In this document: positions 1 through 13,189 of the stretch, piece by piece
Numbering within the stretch: the stretch's first letter is position 1
Layout of the letters: each line of letters opens with the position of its first letter
Origin: Geosiphon pyriformis
Taxonomy: Eukaryota > Glomeromycota > Glomeromycetes > Archaeosporales > Geosiphonaceae
NCBI GenBank assembly: GCA_016748015.1
Contig: JAAOMT010000772.1
Coordinates: forward strand, 416,677 to 480,676
Length of the DNA: 64,000 nt
Direction: 5' to 3'
The notes under the pieces: generated by a model
The model's input: the letters and a program-made list of their open reading frames with translations, nothing else
What the model was told of the DNA's origin: nothing
Databases searched by the model: none
Made by a program: the position numbers and the translations under genes

Positions 1-558
1 CACAAGTAAATTTTATTGTATTTATAGGGAACAGTTTTTTTAATCACTAAATTTCCTACTGATTTTATTTTATTTATATATATTCATTCAGAATTCAAAG
101 TATTATCGTTACATCATTATGGGTATAAAGATATCTTTCAGGTATTTTTCTTTCAAAATAATTTTTTTGAAAATTTTTTCTCAATTAATAAGATGAAGAA
201 CATTTTAGGCGATAAAATTTATTATGAATTTTTTTTTTTTTGGTATTTTTTCATAATATTTTTTAATATTGTGCAGTTTTTTTTTTAAAAAAAAAATAAA
301 AAAATTATTTAAACTTTGAAAATTATAAATAAAAAATTAATTCAATATAATTTTTTTTAAATATTTAAATAAAAATATTTTAAAAATTTTTAAAGAAAAG
401 ATTAGATTATGCAAAAAAAATTTATCAATAATATGAATATATTTTTTTTTTAATACGTATACAGAAAAATATCTAATATCAATTCACATTTAAATATATT
501 CTTACTTACTGGTAAACACAACTCCGGACATAGCACATGTTCAAAAAAATTAAAAACA

Positions 559-627
<69 letters not shown>

Positions 628-628
628 C
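559..628. repeat. (TTA)n microsatellite
   Basis: About 70 bp of uninterrupted TTA units. Read on the minus strand it produces a poly-isoleucine frame that is not a gene. Confidence 0.95.
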
Positions 629-2025
629 GAATCCAAGATATTCATATTAAGTGTATATTTTTCTTTTAGTTTTATTGAAAATATGTAATCTCTTACCAAT
701 ATATTTGATTTTTGATTTGATTCCAATTCAAAAGACAAAATAACATTTTAACACGTTTTTATAAGAATTTTAATGGTTTCTTTAAAAAACCTAAAAAAAA
801 AACTTGCCGGTAAAAACATGAAGCAAATTAATTAATGACTCTCAAAAGGCTATTTAGGAATGTCCAGAACAAAATATAATTTTTAGAATATAATATAAAT
901 TTAAAAAAAATTAATATTTGCATCAAAAATTTCCTACTTATTAGATTAGTATTCTTTAATACAAAAAATCTCTTGTTTAATAATAGTAAAATTTCCAATA
1001 GCTTTTTGCTTGGTACTCTTTTTAAAAAAAAAAGATCTACCTTTGAACGTCATGTTTAGGGTCCTAATCTAATACAAAATAGGACTTCTATAAGGATTAA
1101 TAAAGTAAGAAGATTTAACTAAATTTTTTGATGAGTCATCAAAAAATATATTACTGCCAATGGCTTTTGTATCTGGTTTGGAAGTTTCGAAAAGAAATTT
1201 TGAGGGGTCAAACAAATTCAATCAAATGAATTCAATTACACCTTTTCGATTCACCTTAAAAAAAAATCAAGTTGAGGCTTCAATAAAAGGCTTATATCCG
1301 TTATTTGAATCACACAAAGGGACTCTAACGAAGAGTCAATTGTTGATCTTTCTTGTAGACAAGCAGACAGACAGACAGACATACAGACAGGGAAAAAACA
1401 AGTTAGTCAATTGTAAAATTCACACATGAGATTCAAGAATATCTCTTTAAATAAATTTTCTTGTTTAAAGTGATAAAGTTTTCTTTAAACTTCAGGAAAT
1501 ATGACTAATTTAGATCATTATCACCGTCATAATCGTCATGAGTATCAACAAGCTTTGGGTAAAAGCCTCACGGAATGGAGAAATAATTTTTTATTATTTC
1601 ATATATTCTCATCAATTGAACGTTATATATGAGCCCCCATTCGAATATCTTTAAATGTGAAAGATGAGAACTGGTTACAATGAAAAAGCCTCCCTTAGTG
1701 AAAATGGGTTTTTTTTTCTTGTTTTTTTTTTCTCACTTCCTTCTTAGAATGGAAACAAAGGGTTCATTCGATACTGGATTGTTCATTATATTTTTCTTTT
1801 TCTTTTTTTTTTTAAAAAATTGAGGAAATTCTTTTAGACTGCGGTCTCATTTGAGAAGAATTAGTTTATACTTGATTGATAAAGATTCTCACAAATTGGT
1901 TGTAAAAGTTTTTGTTTTAAAACTTTAGGGATCCTTTAATTTCCTTATTGTGATTAAAATTTTCTACCAATTAACTCATTGAGACTGATCATTTACAAAG
2001 ATTTCATTAATTCATTCATTAATTA

Positions 2026-2190
2026 GTTAGTTTAGTTAGTTTAGTTAGTTAGTTAGTTAGTTAGTTCGTTCATTCGTTCATTCGTTCGTTCGTTCATTCG
2101 TTCGTTCGTTCTTTCGTTCGTTCGTTCATTTATTTATTTATTTATTTTTATTTATTTATTTATTTTTATTTATTTATTTATTTATTTATG
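2026..2190. repeat. compound tetranucleotide array TTAG / TTCG-TTCA / TTTA
   Basis: About 165 bp of tetranucleotides. The unit changes along the array, from TTAG (with occasional TTTAG) through mixed TTCG and TTCA to TTTA. One substitution per unit separates the blocks, as expected of an array that mutated and re-expanded. Confidence 0.9.
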
Positions 2191-2836
2191 TTTGAATCAA
2201 AATTTTGTGGCTTTACAAACTTTTAGAGTCTTTACTCGTTCAAAAAACTAGATTCGAAAATTTTTTTTTAAAAAAAAACTTTTTATTTAGTCGGTTTTCT
2301 GGTTGATTGATCCTGATGTAATCTAATGATATTTCAAAGAATTTCTATTTTGAGACTTAGAATGGCGGCTAGGTCCGGGTCTGTGCTCTCATTGTTGACT
2401 CTCTTCCTGAATTGCTACGATCGGTTGAAAAAAAAAACAAACTTTTGATTTCATATTTAGACCAAAAAATATTAAACTGATTGAAGCAAAGGAAATCAAA
2501 AAGATCAAATCAATAGATAAATAAAAAAGAATCTAAAATACAAAGACTCTCACGTTTCCGAAAAACATGTGACAATATAAAGGAAAAAGAAAACGAGATT
2601 TTTTTGAATTTGGAATATTTGAATTTTGCGCCAATTATTATTAAGTTGAAAGGTCAATGTTCTGCTGGGTGAATTTGGAAGTTTTTCGAGGCAGGTTGAG
2701 GCTTTGATCATTTGTTTTTTGGTTGAGAGAACCTGTTTTATTATCTTGAAGAAAATCACGTATTATTTAATTATTCACGATTAACAAGGTTCGAAATTAA
2801 ATTAAAAAATCTGGGGGTTATTTCAAAGGTTTGTAA

Positions 2837-2846
2837 TTGAGTAGTA

Positions 2847-2885
<39 letters not shown>

Positions 2886-2888
2886 GTA

Positions 2889-2960
<72 letters not shown>

Positions 2961-3051
2961 GTAGTAGTAGTAGTAATAGTAGTAGTAATAGTAGTAATAG
3001 TAGTAGTAATAGTAGTAATAGTAGTAGTAGTAGTAATAGTAGTTTAAGTTT
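2837..3051. repeat. (AAT)n/(AGT)n compound trinucleotide repeat
   Basis: About 215 bp of AAT units grading into AGT and AAT/AGT mixtures. It is open on both strands (poly-Asn/Ser on plus, poly-Leu on minus). It has no coding context and is followed by TTAAA-type repeats to about 3110. Confidence 0.9.
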
Positions 3052-3716
3052 AAAATAAAATGTCAAGCTTAATTAAATTAGATTAAATTAAATTAAATTA
3101 AATTAAATAAATAAATTTAAAATTTAAAATTCTTTTAATGAACACCTAAATTCAAAATTTAAAATAATCACCTACATATTAAGTATTGACTTTATTTTAA
3201 AATAAAAATTAATTTTTTTCATCTTTAAAAAATCTTGAAAATCATAAAAGGAAACGTGACAAGAATACTTGAAATACAACTGTGCATACCTTTTTTTTCA
3301 ATTCGTGAGTAGGGGGGGGGGATTTTTGAAGGGACACAATACCTACCTACCTACCTACCTACCTGTCTGCTTGCCTTAGTTACAAAGAACAAAAAATATC
3401 CTTTAATCATTTTTGATATCGGTACACATCATCATCATCTTTATGCGTGCTAAAAATAAATTCTCACTCCTTTCACAAATAAACCCTGCATCATCATCAT
3501 CATCAACAACAACATCAAATTCCCCAGTCAAACAAACCTCATTTTGAAATAACCATTTATGTAACGTTGTCAAATTTCTATTAATAGTAATGGTCAAACA
3601 CATCACTTTTATTTAATTTTAAAAAAATATCATTTTTGAATACAATTCGAGGTCGTGTTTGTGCTATTTAGTCAATTCCCATCAGAATATTTATGTTAAC
3701 CAAGGTTTTTTACTTT

Positions 3717-3747
<31 letters not shown>

Positions 3748-3756
3748 AAGAGAGAA

Positions 3757-3852
<96 letters not shown>
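3717..3852. repeat. (GA)n microsatellite with AAAG interruptions
   Basis: About 135 bp of GA dinucleotides with regularly spaced extra A bases. The RE-repeat frame it encodes is not considered a gene. Confidence 0.95.
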
Positions 3853-3854
<2 letters not shown>

Positions 3855-6800
3855 TTCGACTCGATAAATTCGGTAGAATAAATTAGCCGAAATTATATGA
3901 TCATTAGAAGTATTTATAATAAAATAAAAATGTCGATTATTTCCAATTTTTTCTTAAATGGTAATGCAACGGGTAGCATGATAGATCACAAGTTCAAATA
4001 TGAACATTCTCATGGTAGATTCTTTGTGCATAGAACAATTGGAAATTAGGAAATGGGAAAAATGGTTCTGAATTCTCTGATTCACAAATTATTATTATTA
4101 TTATTATTATTTTAATAAAAAACCACCATTTTGTCTGTATTCATTGAATTAAGAAGAATGATTCTTGTAAACAATTAAAAGATTTTTAATATTAATCTTG
4201 AAAATACTGTGTTAAATTATAAGGCTAAAAGATTTTTTTTTTTGCTCAAAATTTCATTTCACATTTTTCCGCCAACTACTGAGGTAATTTAAAATTAGTA
4301 TTTCTTTCCTCCCCCCCCCCCTAAAAAGGAATTCTTTTTTCAAAATGAATCTCATTTGAAAAATTAAAAAACCCCCAAAAAATATAAAAGATATATTGTT
4401 CAACTATGCAAAAGATTTAATTCAAGTATCCATATTAATAATCAAGGTTTATTTAAAGTTTAAACAAAAGAAGCCATTCATTTTATGAAAAAAATTTCAA
4501 TAATTTTCGGTTTTGAACAGTATGACTTATTTCTTTAACCTACCAGTTCATTCTTTAACTTTAAAATATCAATCTAGTTTTACGTAAGACTGGTTAGTAA
4601 TTAGAATTAACGTTGTGTGAAAATCTATCTCTTCGAAAGAGAATGGTTGTAGAAAAACGTTGGTTCCACTTGTATTCAAACTTCCCTGGTTTTTTTTTTG
4701 CCACAACCATAGAAAGTGGCAAATGTTCCTTTTGTGGCAATGTGGCAATCGTATTTTCTTTGACCAGTATCACCCAATCTAGTGTCTCAATTGGGTTCTC
4801 AGCCCAAAAGACGAAACTGGACAGTAGAAAGCATTAGGTTATTAGTCTACTCTTGGAAATAAAGTTCAAAGATAATGTTTTGAGTTGTACCTTTAATTTG
4901 TTTATAATGTCAAAAAACCGGATTCATGAGTTAAAGTTATTATTGTTATAATTAAGCGGGGAAGATGAATAGAAAACAAGTAATGTATTTGAAAAAGAAT
5001 CCAACAACGTGATTCATGAAAATTTTCAAGATAACAGATAATAATAAATATAAATTCAATTTTTTTTTTTTTTCAAGATTTTTAATTCTCATTAACCAAT
5101 TTGGGAAAATTTTAAATTCTTTTTTTCCATCCCCAAATGAACTTTTTTTTTTTGTAATTTTTTTTAATTTTTCCAATAAAAATTAATTGTCCAATCTGAG
5201 TACATACGTATTATGGTAAAGATCATTTTCAGATAATGCATTCATTTCAAAATATAACACCATTATCAATAAAAATTTATTTATTTCGTGTCTTTTTTTG
5301 GACATACATTTCGCTTTTTTTCGTAGTTTGTACCTTCCAAAAAAAATACGCCTATATATATTTCTCATAATAAACGTGTAATTTATTCTTTAATTGATTG
5401 ATTGCAAATATGCTATTGTTTTTATTTGTTGTTGTTGTTGTTGTTTTTGTTGTTTTTGTTTTTGTTGTACAATTAACCTTTTTTTCCTTTTTTCTTTGCT
5501 TATTAAGAACACATTTTGCGAAACAGAAAGTTTTCATTCATTCATTCATTCATGATGAAAAGTTCTAAAATTCTAATAAAGCATCTATTTGTGTATCTCA
5601 CCAGATGGTACTTTTTCTTTTTCTTTCTTTTTCTTTTTTTTGCAAAACAAAGATTTTGAATTAATATCGAAAGGAAAGAATTATACGATAAATCCTTTTA
5701 AATTTTAATAATTAATTGAAAATCTAATTTCTGATTATCAAAAAGGGGGTATGGATAATCCCAAAAAAAAAAATTTTTTTATTATTATTTATTTCAGAAC
5801 TTTTTATTATCAACGTTTTATCCTCCCAATGAATGTGGTCTTTAATAATATAAATTTGTTTTTAAATGACCTAGTATTTATTTCAAAAAACCACTTTTCT
5901 TGTGCATTTTAAAATTTTAATTAAAATACATAAAATATTTTTCTCATAATTACATTAAAATTTGATTTCATCCAATTTATTTCCATTGAATCCAATTTCT
6001 GAAAGGAGAGTTTCAAATAAATGAATAAACTTACTAACCACTTCCCTCAAAAATATATGATTAAAAAAAAACATTCAAACTAATAATTTTTTGAAAAATT
6101 TTCTTATGTGGTGGATTTTCAAAATACTTTTCTATATTTATACCGTTTACTTAAAAATGGTTATTAAAAAATTGTACTAAAGTGAAAAAAAAATTGTATT
6201 TCGAAATTTTTGCTCAAATAAATATAAAAATAAAAATTATTATTATTATTATTATTAATTTTCTGCTAATTTGAATATGTGAAACCCTTTCCTGATTATC
6301 AATTGGTGTTCAAAAACTTTTTCCATTTAGAAATCAGTTTAATTAATTAACTGGTTTTTATTCCAGTCTTAATCAAACTTTCCTAGTTTGAAATAATCAT
6401 TTAATATATCTTTCCTATTTTAATTAAATTATCCTTTTCAAGATTTTTTTCTTTTTTTAGAAAGATTTTTAATAAACTCAAAGTTTTTTTTTTTTTTTTC
6501 TGAAATAGGTTTTTTGTCCAATGATAATTTCAAATTTGTTACTTGACAAAAACTTGAAAAATGTGTGTATTATCGTCTGATTTTTTTTCAAAAAACTAAA
6601 ATAACCAGAAATAAAACTAAAAAGTTTATTTTAATTAAAAATTTTTTAATATACTATACTTTGACCACTTCTTTCAACATCTTCTACTCAAATAAAAATA
6701 ATACTTGGCTTGTTTCATATTTAAGAGTTCTAAACAGAATGAATTTACGAATTATTTCGTAATAATAATAATTATTATTATTATTATTTTAAATGTCTTT

Positions 6801-7632
6801 TTTGGATACAATAAAAATCTTGTAATATACATATATATATATATCTATATATTATTAAAAATGAAAATTAGGAAATTGATTTTCAAAAAAAGTTTTTTCT
6901 AGAATATTTACCGTAATCTAAAATAGATGGATGGATTACAATGTTTTCTTTGACGATACTTTTTCGAAGATCTATTTTTCCATTTTTTTTTCTACTTTTC
7001 CATTTTTTTATTTTAAAAGATATTTATGGAATATAAAAGATTAGTTAAACTATAGGAAATCTCTAAATAAATAGAATAACAACCACAACCACAAAAACAA
7101 CAAAAACAACAACAATAACAAGAGAAAATTTGCAATTACGATTTACTGAAGATTCAAAAACCGGCTGGCTGACTTGATTTTTTTGAAATTAAAAATTTTT
7201 CTCTAATTATAGTGTGTGTGTTTGAATTTCTGTAATTCTTGTGAACCGAGGTAGAGATCATCAAATAAATATTTAATTTCATTTATTTTTCTTTACCAGA
7301 ATTCCATGAAAGATTACCTCAAAATCTTTTGTTCATCTCGTGTCATTGTGTTCTTCACTTTTGTGTTTTCAATGACTAGAAAATATCGCAACTCTCGAGA
7401 AGATCATCGTTAAATCTATTCGTTTATTCATGCAACTTTATTACCCCGTTTGAAATGTGCATTGTGATCAAAAAATTTCCTTTGCACAAAAATAAGTTTG
7501 TGGCTCTCTATCTCAATATGTATTGGATATGATTATTATTATTAGAAACCTGAGTCGAATCTAGGTCAAAAGGACAAAATTTTGAACTTTTTAATTTTTT
7601 TTAGGGTCTGATTCAAATTAGGGTAACCACCC

Positions 7633-7649
7633 TTATTTATTTATTATTT

Positions 7650-7694
<45 letters not shown>
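7633..7694. repeat. (TTTA)n microsatellite
   Basis: About 60 bp of TTTA/ATTT units, the first few imperfect. The same motif recurs near 10066-10115, 15467-15485 and 20779-20808. Confidence 0.9.
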
Positions 7695-8446
7695 ATGTTC
7701 TACAGATTTAATTGACACCCAAAAATAAAATAAAAAACTTAGACAGGGATCTTATTTAAACCACTCTTTTTATAGTGCAAAATTAGTATTATGTGCTCCC
7801 ATTGACTGCATCAATTTTCTGCAAGCTTAAATTAAAAATCTATAATTAATTCTTTGTATTAGTTTAGTAAACCCGATGATTTTTATTTATGTACTTGAAA
7901 TTATATACTTTCCATTTTCTATTAAATTCGCAAGCCTTTTTAGACGTTTTTTGGTAATTCCTCGGTAAATGTGCATTGTTTGTTATCTCATCTATTATTC
8001 ATCGTAAGTGAAACGGTTTTCTGTCGTGCAAATTTATTTTAATGATCAATCAGGAAAACTGGATATTTTGTTTCATCTCATTTATGTTTACGGTATATAT
8101 ATATATATATATATATATATGACGTTTGATTGACATTTAAGATATGATCTGACTGCTCATGGTTCGATTTGTCCAAGATTTATTGGGATTTCTTGAAGAA
8201 TTGCCTTTTTTTTTTTCTTTTTCATTATTATCGACCATAAACGAAGGGAGACCATTTGAAAAATTAACAAAAAGAAAAAATATTCATATTTTAAATTAAT
8301 ATGATTACCAAATCTTTACATTCTTCATATTCTTCAATCCATGATGCCTTTGAAAAAAATAATAATCCTTGACATAGATGTCTCTTTAAGGAAATAAATG
8401 GTTAAAGGGGTTATCACGAAATGATTAAAAGTTTTTTATAGGAGCA

Positions 8447-8450
<4 letters not shown>

Positions 8451-8483
<33 letters not shown>
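8451..8483. repeat. (GT)n microsatellite
   Basis: About 30 bp of perfect GT dinucleotides in AT-rich DNA. Confidence 0.9.
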
Positions 8484-8486
<3 letters not shown>

Positions 8487-9180
8487 AGTTAATGAAACGA
8501 TAATTCCGTTATCAGAAAAAAAAAAAAAACATTCAGAGTATCTTTTTATCTTTATTATTTTTTTCAAATAGCTGACTTGTCCTATTTCTGAAACAATATT
8601 TTCTGCCAAAAGTCTAAATAAATGGTTTTTTAATTTTTTGAAACTAACAGGGTTTAAAAAGATTATCAAATCAAAGACCTTTTCATGAAAAATGGTTGGG
8701 CATCCTTTTTTTTAAAAAATTGCCAAGAAACCAACGTTTTTTTAATGGTCAAAAACTTTTGGGACACGTTTTATTTAAGAATATATAGGATATTTTTAAA
8801 TGGTCCAATTAAAAAAAAAATAAAAAACCTATTTATAATACATTACATCTAGAAAAGATTTGAAGATTTTTCTATAAGAATTTCTTTTGATTTTCTTTTG
8901 TATTTAAAAGTGCAAAACGTTCCCCGTTTATAAAAACAAAACCCTTTGAGATTCAAACAATCCTTTATTTAATTTTTTTTTGATTTCGATTTAATACTTA
9001 TCGTTTGGAAAAGGTTGATATAAATCTTTACTACTTTGGAAACTAAGATGTCTGTTAAGTATCCTCATCTGGGTTTAATGATAATTTTCCAATAATAAAT
9101 CGCAAAAGGCTTTATATTTTTGTTTTTTAGTAAAGATATTAATAAAATATAGTATGGGTTTTTTAAATACGAATAATACA

Positions 9181-9193
9181 TAATAACAATAAC

Positions 9194-9252
<59 letters not shown>
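9181..9252. repeat. (AAT)n microsatellite
   Basis: About 70 bp of TAA/AAT units with two AAC-type interruptions at the left end. Confidence 0.9.
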
Positions 9253-9254
<2 letters not shown>

Positions 9255-9319
9255 GATAATAAATTTTGAGTCATTATAAGATTTAAGTTTATTTTTTATT
9301 TTATTTTTAAAAAAATTTT

Positions 9320-9660
9320 TTTTAGCACCAAAGGGTGAGCATTTGGTTGCCGAATTCCAAGCTGAGGGTGGATTGTGAAAAGAGGGGTTTTGATTGTTGA
9401 TGATGGGTTGGTTTTGGTCGATTTTCGTGGTTTGACCGAGGGATTTTGTTCGTAGAGAGGGTTTTGCTCGGGGTCGGCTTGTCAATTTTGGTCTCGCCGC
9501 TGGTTTGCGAGTTAGTTTCTGACGTTTTTTGTAGGCCTGTAGGTGTTTTTAGTGCTTTCGACGCGTGGTGTTGCCTTGATCGGCTCGAGTGGCTCGTCAC
9601 GTGTAGAAAAGGCATGAGCCACACTTATTTTGGAATTGTATTGTAGTAGTGGTTGGGGTG
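9320..9660. other. GC-richer island, unassigned
   Basis: About 340 bp with clearly higher GC than its flanks. It holds overlapping open frames on both strands, the longest being about 100 codons on the minus strand (9322-9624). I do not recognise a domain. The composition contrast and the adjacent A-rich tail (from about 9670) suggest an inserted, possibly retroposed, fragment, but I see no terminal repeats or target duplication. Confidence 0.35.
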
Positions 9661-9884
9661 CCACTCGTTAAAATAAAATAAAACAAAAAAATTTTTTTTA
9701 CTCATTATATTGAAAATAAACATTTCACACAATCTAATTTTAAATGAATTTATCGAATATTTAGACCTTAAGTCATTTTTAATTGAAAAGAAGTTTTTTC
9801 ACTCTATTAAAAAAAAATATCTTTTTGAAATTTGAAATTTTTTAAAATCACTAATAACTACATAACTGTGTATATAATGGTAAA

Positions 9885-9915
9885 AAATAAATAAATAAAT
9901 AAATAAATAAATTTT

Positions 9916-9956
<41 letters not shown>

Positions 9957-9957
9957 T
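9885..9957. repeat. (AAAT)n then (ATT)n microsatellites
   Basis: Two adjacent simple repeats, AAAT units followed by about 40 bp of ATT units. Confidence 0.85.
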
Positions 9958-10891
9958 TGAAATTTTAAAAATAAATTTACGGTTTTAATTGAAAAGTAAA
10001 AAAATTTTTTTTTTCAGAAATTAATGAGAAAATATTTACTAGGTATTTTTACTTTTTTTTATTTATTTGATTTATTTATTTATTTATTTTATTTATTTAT
10101 TTATTTATTTATTATTATTTTTTTTAACAATTAAATAAAATTATTTCTTAATCTTTTTATCAAAAAATAAAAATAGTTTATATTAGTTACAAATAAGTAG
10201 AAAATTCATAAAATTATAATTTTAAATTCTTTTTACCCGATATTCAATTTCAACTGTGAGTTAGAACTTTGGTAACTGATTAAATTATTATATGCAAGCC
10301 CAATACTTATTATAGAAACCACCTACCTATTGACCTCAATAAAATTGAAATAGATACTCACATAGAGCTATTATTAATATATAGTAGCGCTACTTCCGAA
10401 TTGCTCGAGTTGTCTTTTTATCGATAAATCAACTTTATGATTTACTTACTCCGTAATAATCCAGAATCAATATTTTGCTATTTTTCCCATGTTTAGGTAA
10501 AGAAAGGGGGAAACTAATTATTCATAAATTTATCAATAATATCAAATATTCACCCAGTACCCTGAAGCAAAATATGAAACATTGATACAGAAGGAATACA
10601 ATTTATACTTTTATAAATTTTAAAGAACTTGGTTTATTACGAAAAAATTGAAATATAATATATGGAAAAAAATAATAGTTTAATAAAAATTTTGTGATTA
10701 ATCCTCAGAATATATAATCAAGAATTAGAATTAATTAAAGGAAAATAAAAATATTTATATTTCGGTAATCATAGAAGCAAAAAAAAACTGAATTCTTTAA
10801 AATAAAATTTATCATATCAACGCAATAAAAAATGCAGGAGAGTTCCCCCATCATTTGTTACGAAAATATTAAGAAATTTTTTACAAAAATC

Positions 10892-10951
10892 AAAGGAAAG
10901 GAAAGGAAAAGGAAAAGGAAAAGGAAAAGGAAAAGGAAAAGGAAAAGGAAA
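10892..10951. repeat. (GGAAAA)n hexanucleotide repeat
   Basis: About 60 bp of GGAAAG/GGAAAA units. A tRNA-promoter-like box follows on the minus strand (10970-10979). Confidence 0.9.
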
Positions 10952-11377
10952 TTTGAGAGGTATTGGTACGGATCGAACCTTTATCAAAATCCCTCAGGCA
11001 ATCGATTCATCAATTAATACTAACGATCCGCTAACGAAAATAAATTACTCGAAGAGAAATTAAAGGCATTTGAAACCTCCTTTTGTACTTATAAATTCTT
11101 TTATTTAAAGAATTATCTTGAAATTTAATGATTCATTTTCACTTTTTAAAGTCTGATCTTATTTATATGATTTAAATTAAATGTTGTAATTTGATATATG
11201 CTCATACTGAAAATTATACTTTTAAAAAAACTCACCATTTCCTTCTTATAAAATAAAAATTTGAAGTAAACATTAAAAAATTGATAAATGAAAACTAAAA
11301 AATTTTTTTTTAATAGAACGTGTAATTTGTCAATTTATAGCTAATATTTATAAATTGTAAAACATCAAAAATAGGCA

Positions 11378-11812
11378 ATACTAATGCCCAGAAGAAGATC
11401 CCCCGAGTGCTATTGTCATCTCTATTCATAACAAGGTTACAATTCCGGCATTTTTATACCTCGGACCCTCCAATTCTTTGGACGTTACTACAGCAGCTAG
11501 AGGTATTGGAGTTATAAGCTTCATTCTGTACAATGACACAGATTGGCGAGCATTTTTCGCGTAATTTTTCTTATCATGTTAGATTGTCTTTTCGTGAATT
11601 ACATTTCGCCACATACATGCTACTACTTTATCAAGTCTTTTGCCTTCTTTTTACGTTTGGAGGTTGATTGTGTGAACTTATCTTTACGTGATATCAAATT
11701 GTTCATATAGGTGCAAAGACGAAAAATGCATTCAATATCATGTTCCCCAATTTTACCTACAGAGAATACCAGGTGAATGGTATACGAATGCGATAGTAAG
11801 TAACCTTGCCAT
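11378..11812 (-). pseudogene. degraded TnpB/Fanzor-type transposase (copy A)
   Basis: This is a remnant of the TnpB/Fanzor (OrfB, Zn-ribbon, RuvC-like) nuclease family, read on the minus strand across several frames. From high to low coordinate it shows RIRIPFTWYS where family members have a DPGxR...F..YS block, then GKIGEHDIECIFRLC followed by a Lys/Arg-rich helix (residues TSKRKKKAKDL), and finally a Zn-ribbon/RuvC-III block GGSEV.KCRNCN with NRDDNSTRGIF. The last block matches the family pattern GGS..Y.C..C......DRD.N..R.I. The RuvC-I Asp is replaced, the DRD motif reads NRD, and stops and frame changes break the frame. In known members the protein is an RNA-guided DNA nuclease. This copy cannot encode a full-length one. 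It is a diverged relative of the copies near 27.7 and 31.9 kb. Confidence 0.72.
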
Positions 11813-13189
11813 CACATGTGATCTTGTGTGGATTGGGCCATTTATTTTTTTTTCAAGGTGGTACAGTGTTATCTTTAAAAATAAAAAGAATAAAGATGGC
11901 ATAAAAATGAGATAAGTAATGATATAAATCAATTTTTTTAAAAAAAATGGAAAAAATTAATTATTTTCACCTTATGTCCATGTGCATATGAATAAAAGCA
12001 ATTCAAAGGTAACTTGAGCAGAAATTGTTATGATGTGATACAGTGCCTTACGGGATTGAGCCACGGTGCTGTCTCTGAGGTTGCCATTATTACCCAATGT
12101 GATTGATTGACTCTGCCTTTTTGCCTTTGACCTCCTCCAATATGCCTTCTCCCATTCTATAAAACTCGTGGTTCTCTTCGAAAATGCGATCTTTGACGGG
12201 CACAAACTCTTCCAGGATATTTTTGCCATCCACACAATCTTAATTTGCTGCATGCAGGGAAGCAGAGCCCCTCGCTAATAACGAAAACGCAGGAACAAAA
12301 CCCAAGGGAAAGGCGACAGCGCCAGTGACAAATTTCACAAGACGGAAGGCACGTTAATAGTCAAGATGTAACTCAAGGATCCTATTGAAGCGATGGATAG
12401 GGCTTAGCGAGATTTGCCTTAAATACCGTGGTAGGATGGAGGTAAAATTATTATGAAGCAAGATGGTATCACGGAAGGAATATGGTTAAAACCTACGACG
12501 TTTCAACAAAAAACGTCTTCTTTTTGGCGATGTCTCTCGAGTATCTGGGGTGAAAGAAAATTTTGCAGAGCCATCATCCCTCTTAAGAGGTTGCTTAGGC
12601 TCAGCCCCTGCCAAAATCACAGACGAAACGATTGATCAAGCATTGGTTGCTCAAAGAAAGTTATCAAAAACGTAATGCACAGCGACAAGGGTCATGAACA
12701 CATCCATATTTCTTTTTGATCATTCCAGTATGGTTTTAAACCCCTGGCGCTTGAAGTTTGACGCCAAAGGCCAATATTGCTGACGAGCTCATATGTCAAG
12801 AGTCGGGCGAGGTGGTGGTATCAACATTTTGAGAAGTTAGAGGAAAAAGGTGATGTATATATAATTTCGCGATTTTGAACCTAATAAGCAATTACTAAGC
12901 AACTGATTAATATATTTTCATCGGTATATTTTAATCACGCTGTTTCTGCTATATTCAGAGAAATGTCGCAATGTTGACGATATCTTTTTTCAGTATAAAG
13001 AATACTTTTACACCATTGATTTAGTGAAAAAACTTAATTTATTCATAAGTAATCATTGATTGTTTCCTCATTCTATAATGATCCAAAGGATTTTTTCTTG
13101 TAGGGCAACTAGCTTGAAATCCCTCTTATTTGTATTCGAGGTTTCCCCACCTATCAGGAGAACACTTTCTCAACACCATCCATAACAAA
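11813..13189. other. intergenic, with unassigned relic sequence
   Basis: There is no complete gene. Between 12000 and 12830 the GC content is nearer to coding DNA and there are open fragments without start codons. One is about 49 codons on the minus strand (12090-12239), hydrophilic and Glu/Lys-rich. Another is about 54 codons on the plus strand ending near 12672. I recognise neither. They may be exons or relics of a dead gene or transposon. A possible splice acceptor (ttcttgtag) ends near 13104, just before the Sel1 gene. Confidence 0.35.

Larger units (their letters stand above)
1..11377. other. gene-poor AT-rich region
   Basis: I see no supportable gene here. The sequence is strongly AT-rich, with homopolymer runs and many microsatellites, the larger of which are listed separately. 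Open frames in this stretch are either microsatellite read-through (poly-I, poly-L, poly-N, RE repeats) or short AT-rich chance frames. Two more GC-rich patches stand out: about 2360-2440, followed by a run of A, and 9320-9660. Confidence 0.7.

Noticed and set aside
2818-3066. Long poly-Leu (minus) and poly-Asn/Ser (plus) open frames
   Set aside because: They are pure microsatellite read-through, open on both strands, without flanking coding sequence.
3693-3881. RE-repeat frame on the plus strand
   Set aside because: It is GA microsatellite translation with no conserved flanks.
9075-9485. 136-codon minus-strand frame with poly-Tyr
   Set aside because: It joins a TAA microsatellite to the GC-rich island; no domain and no splice context support a gene.
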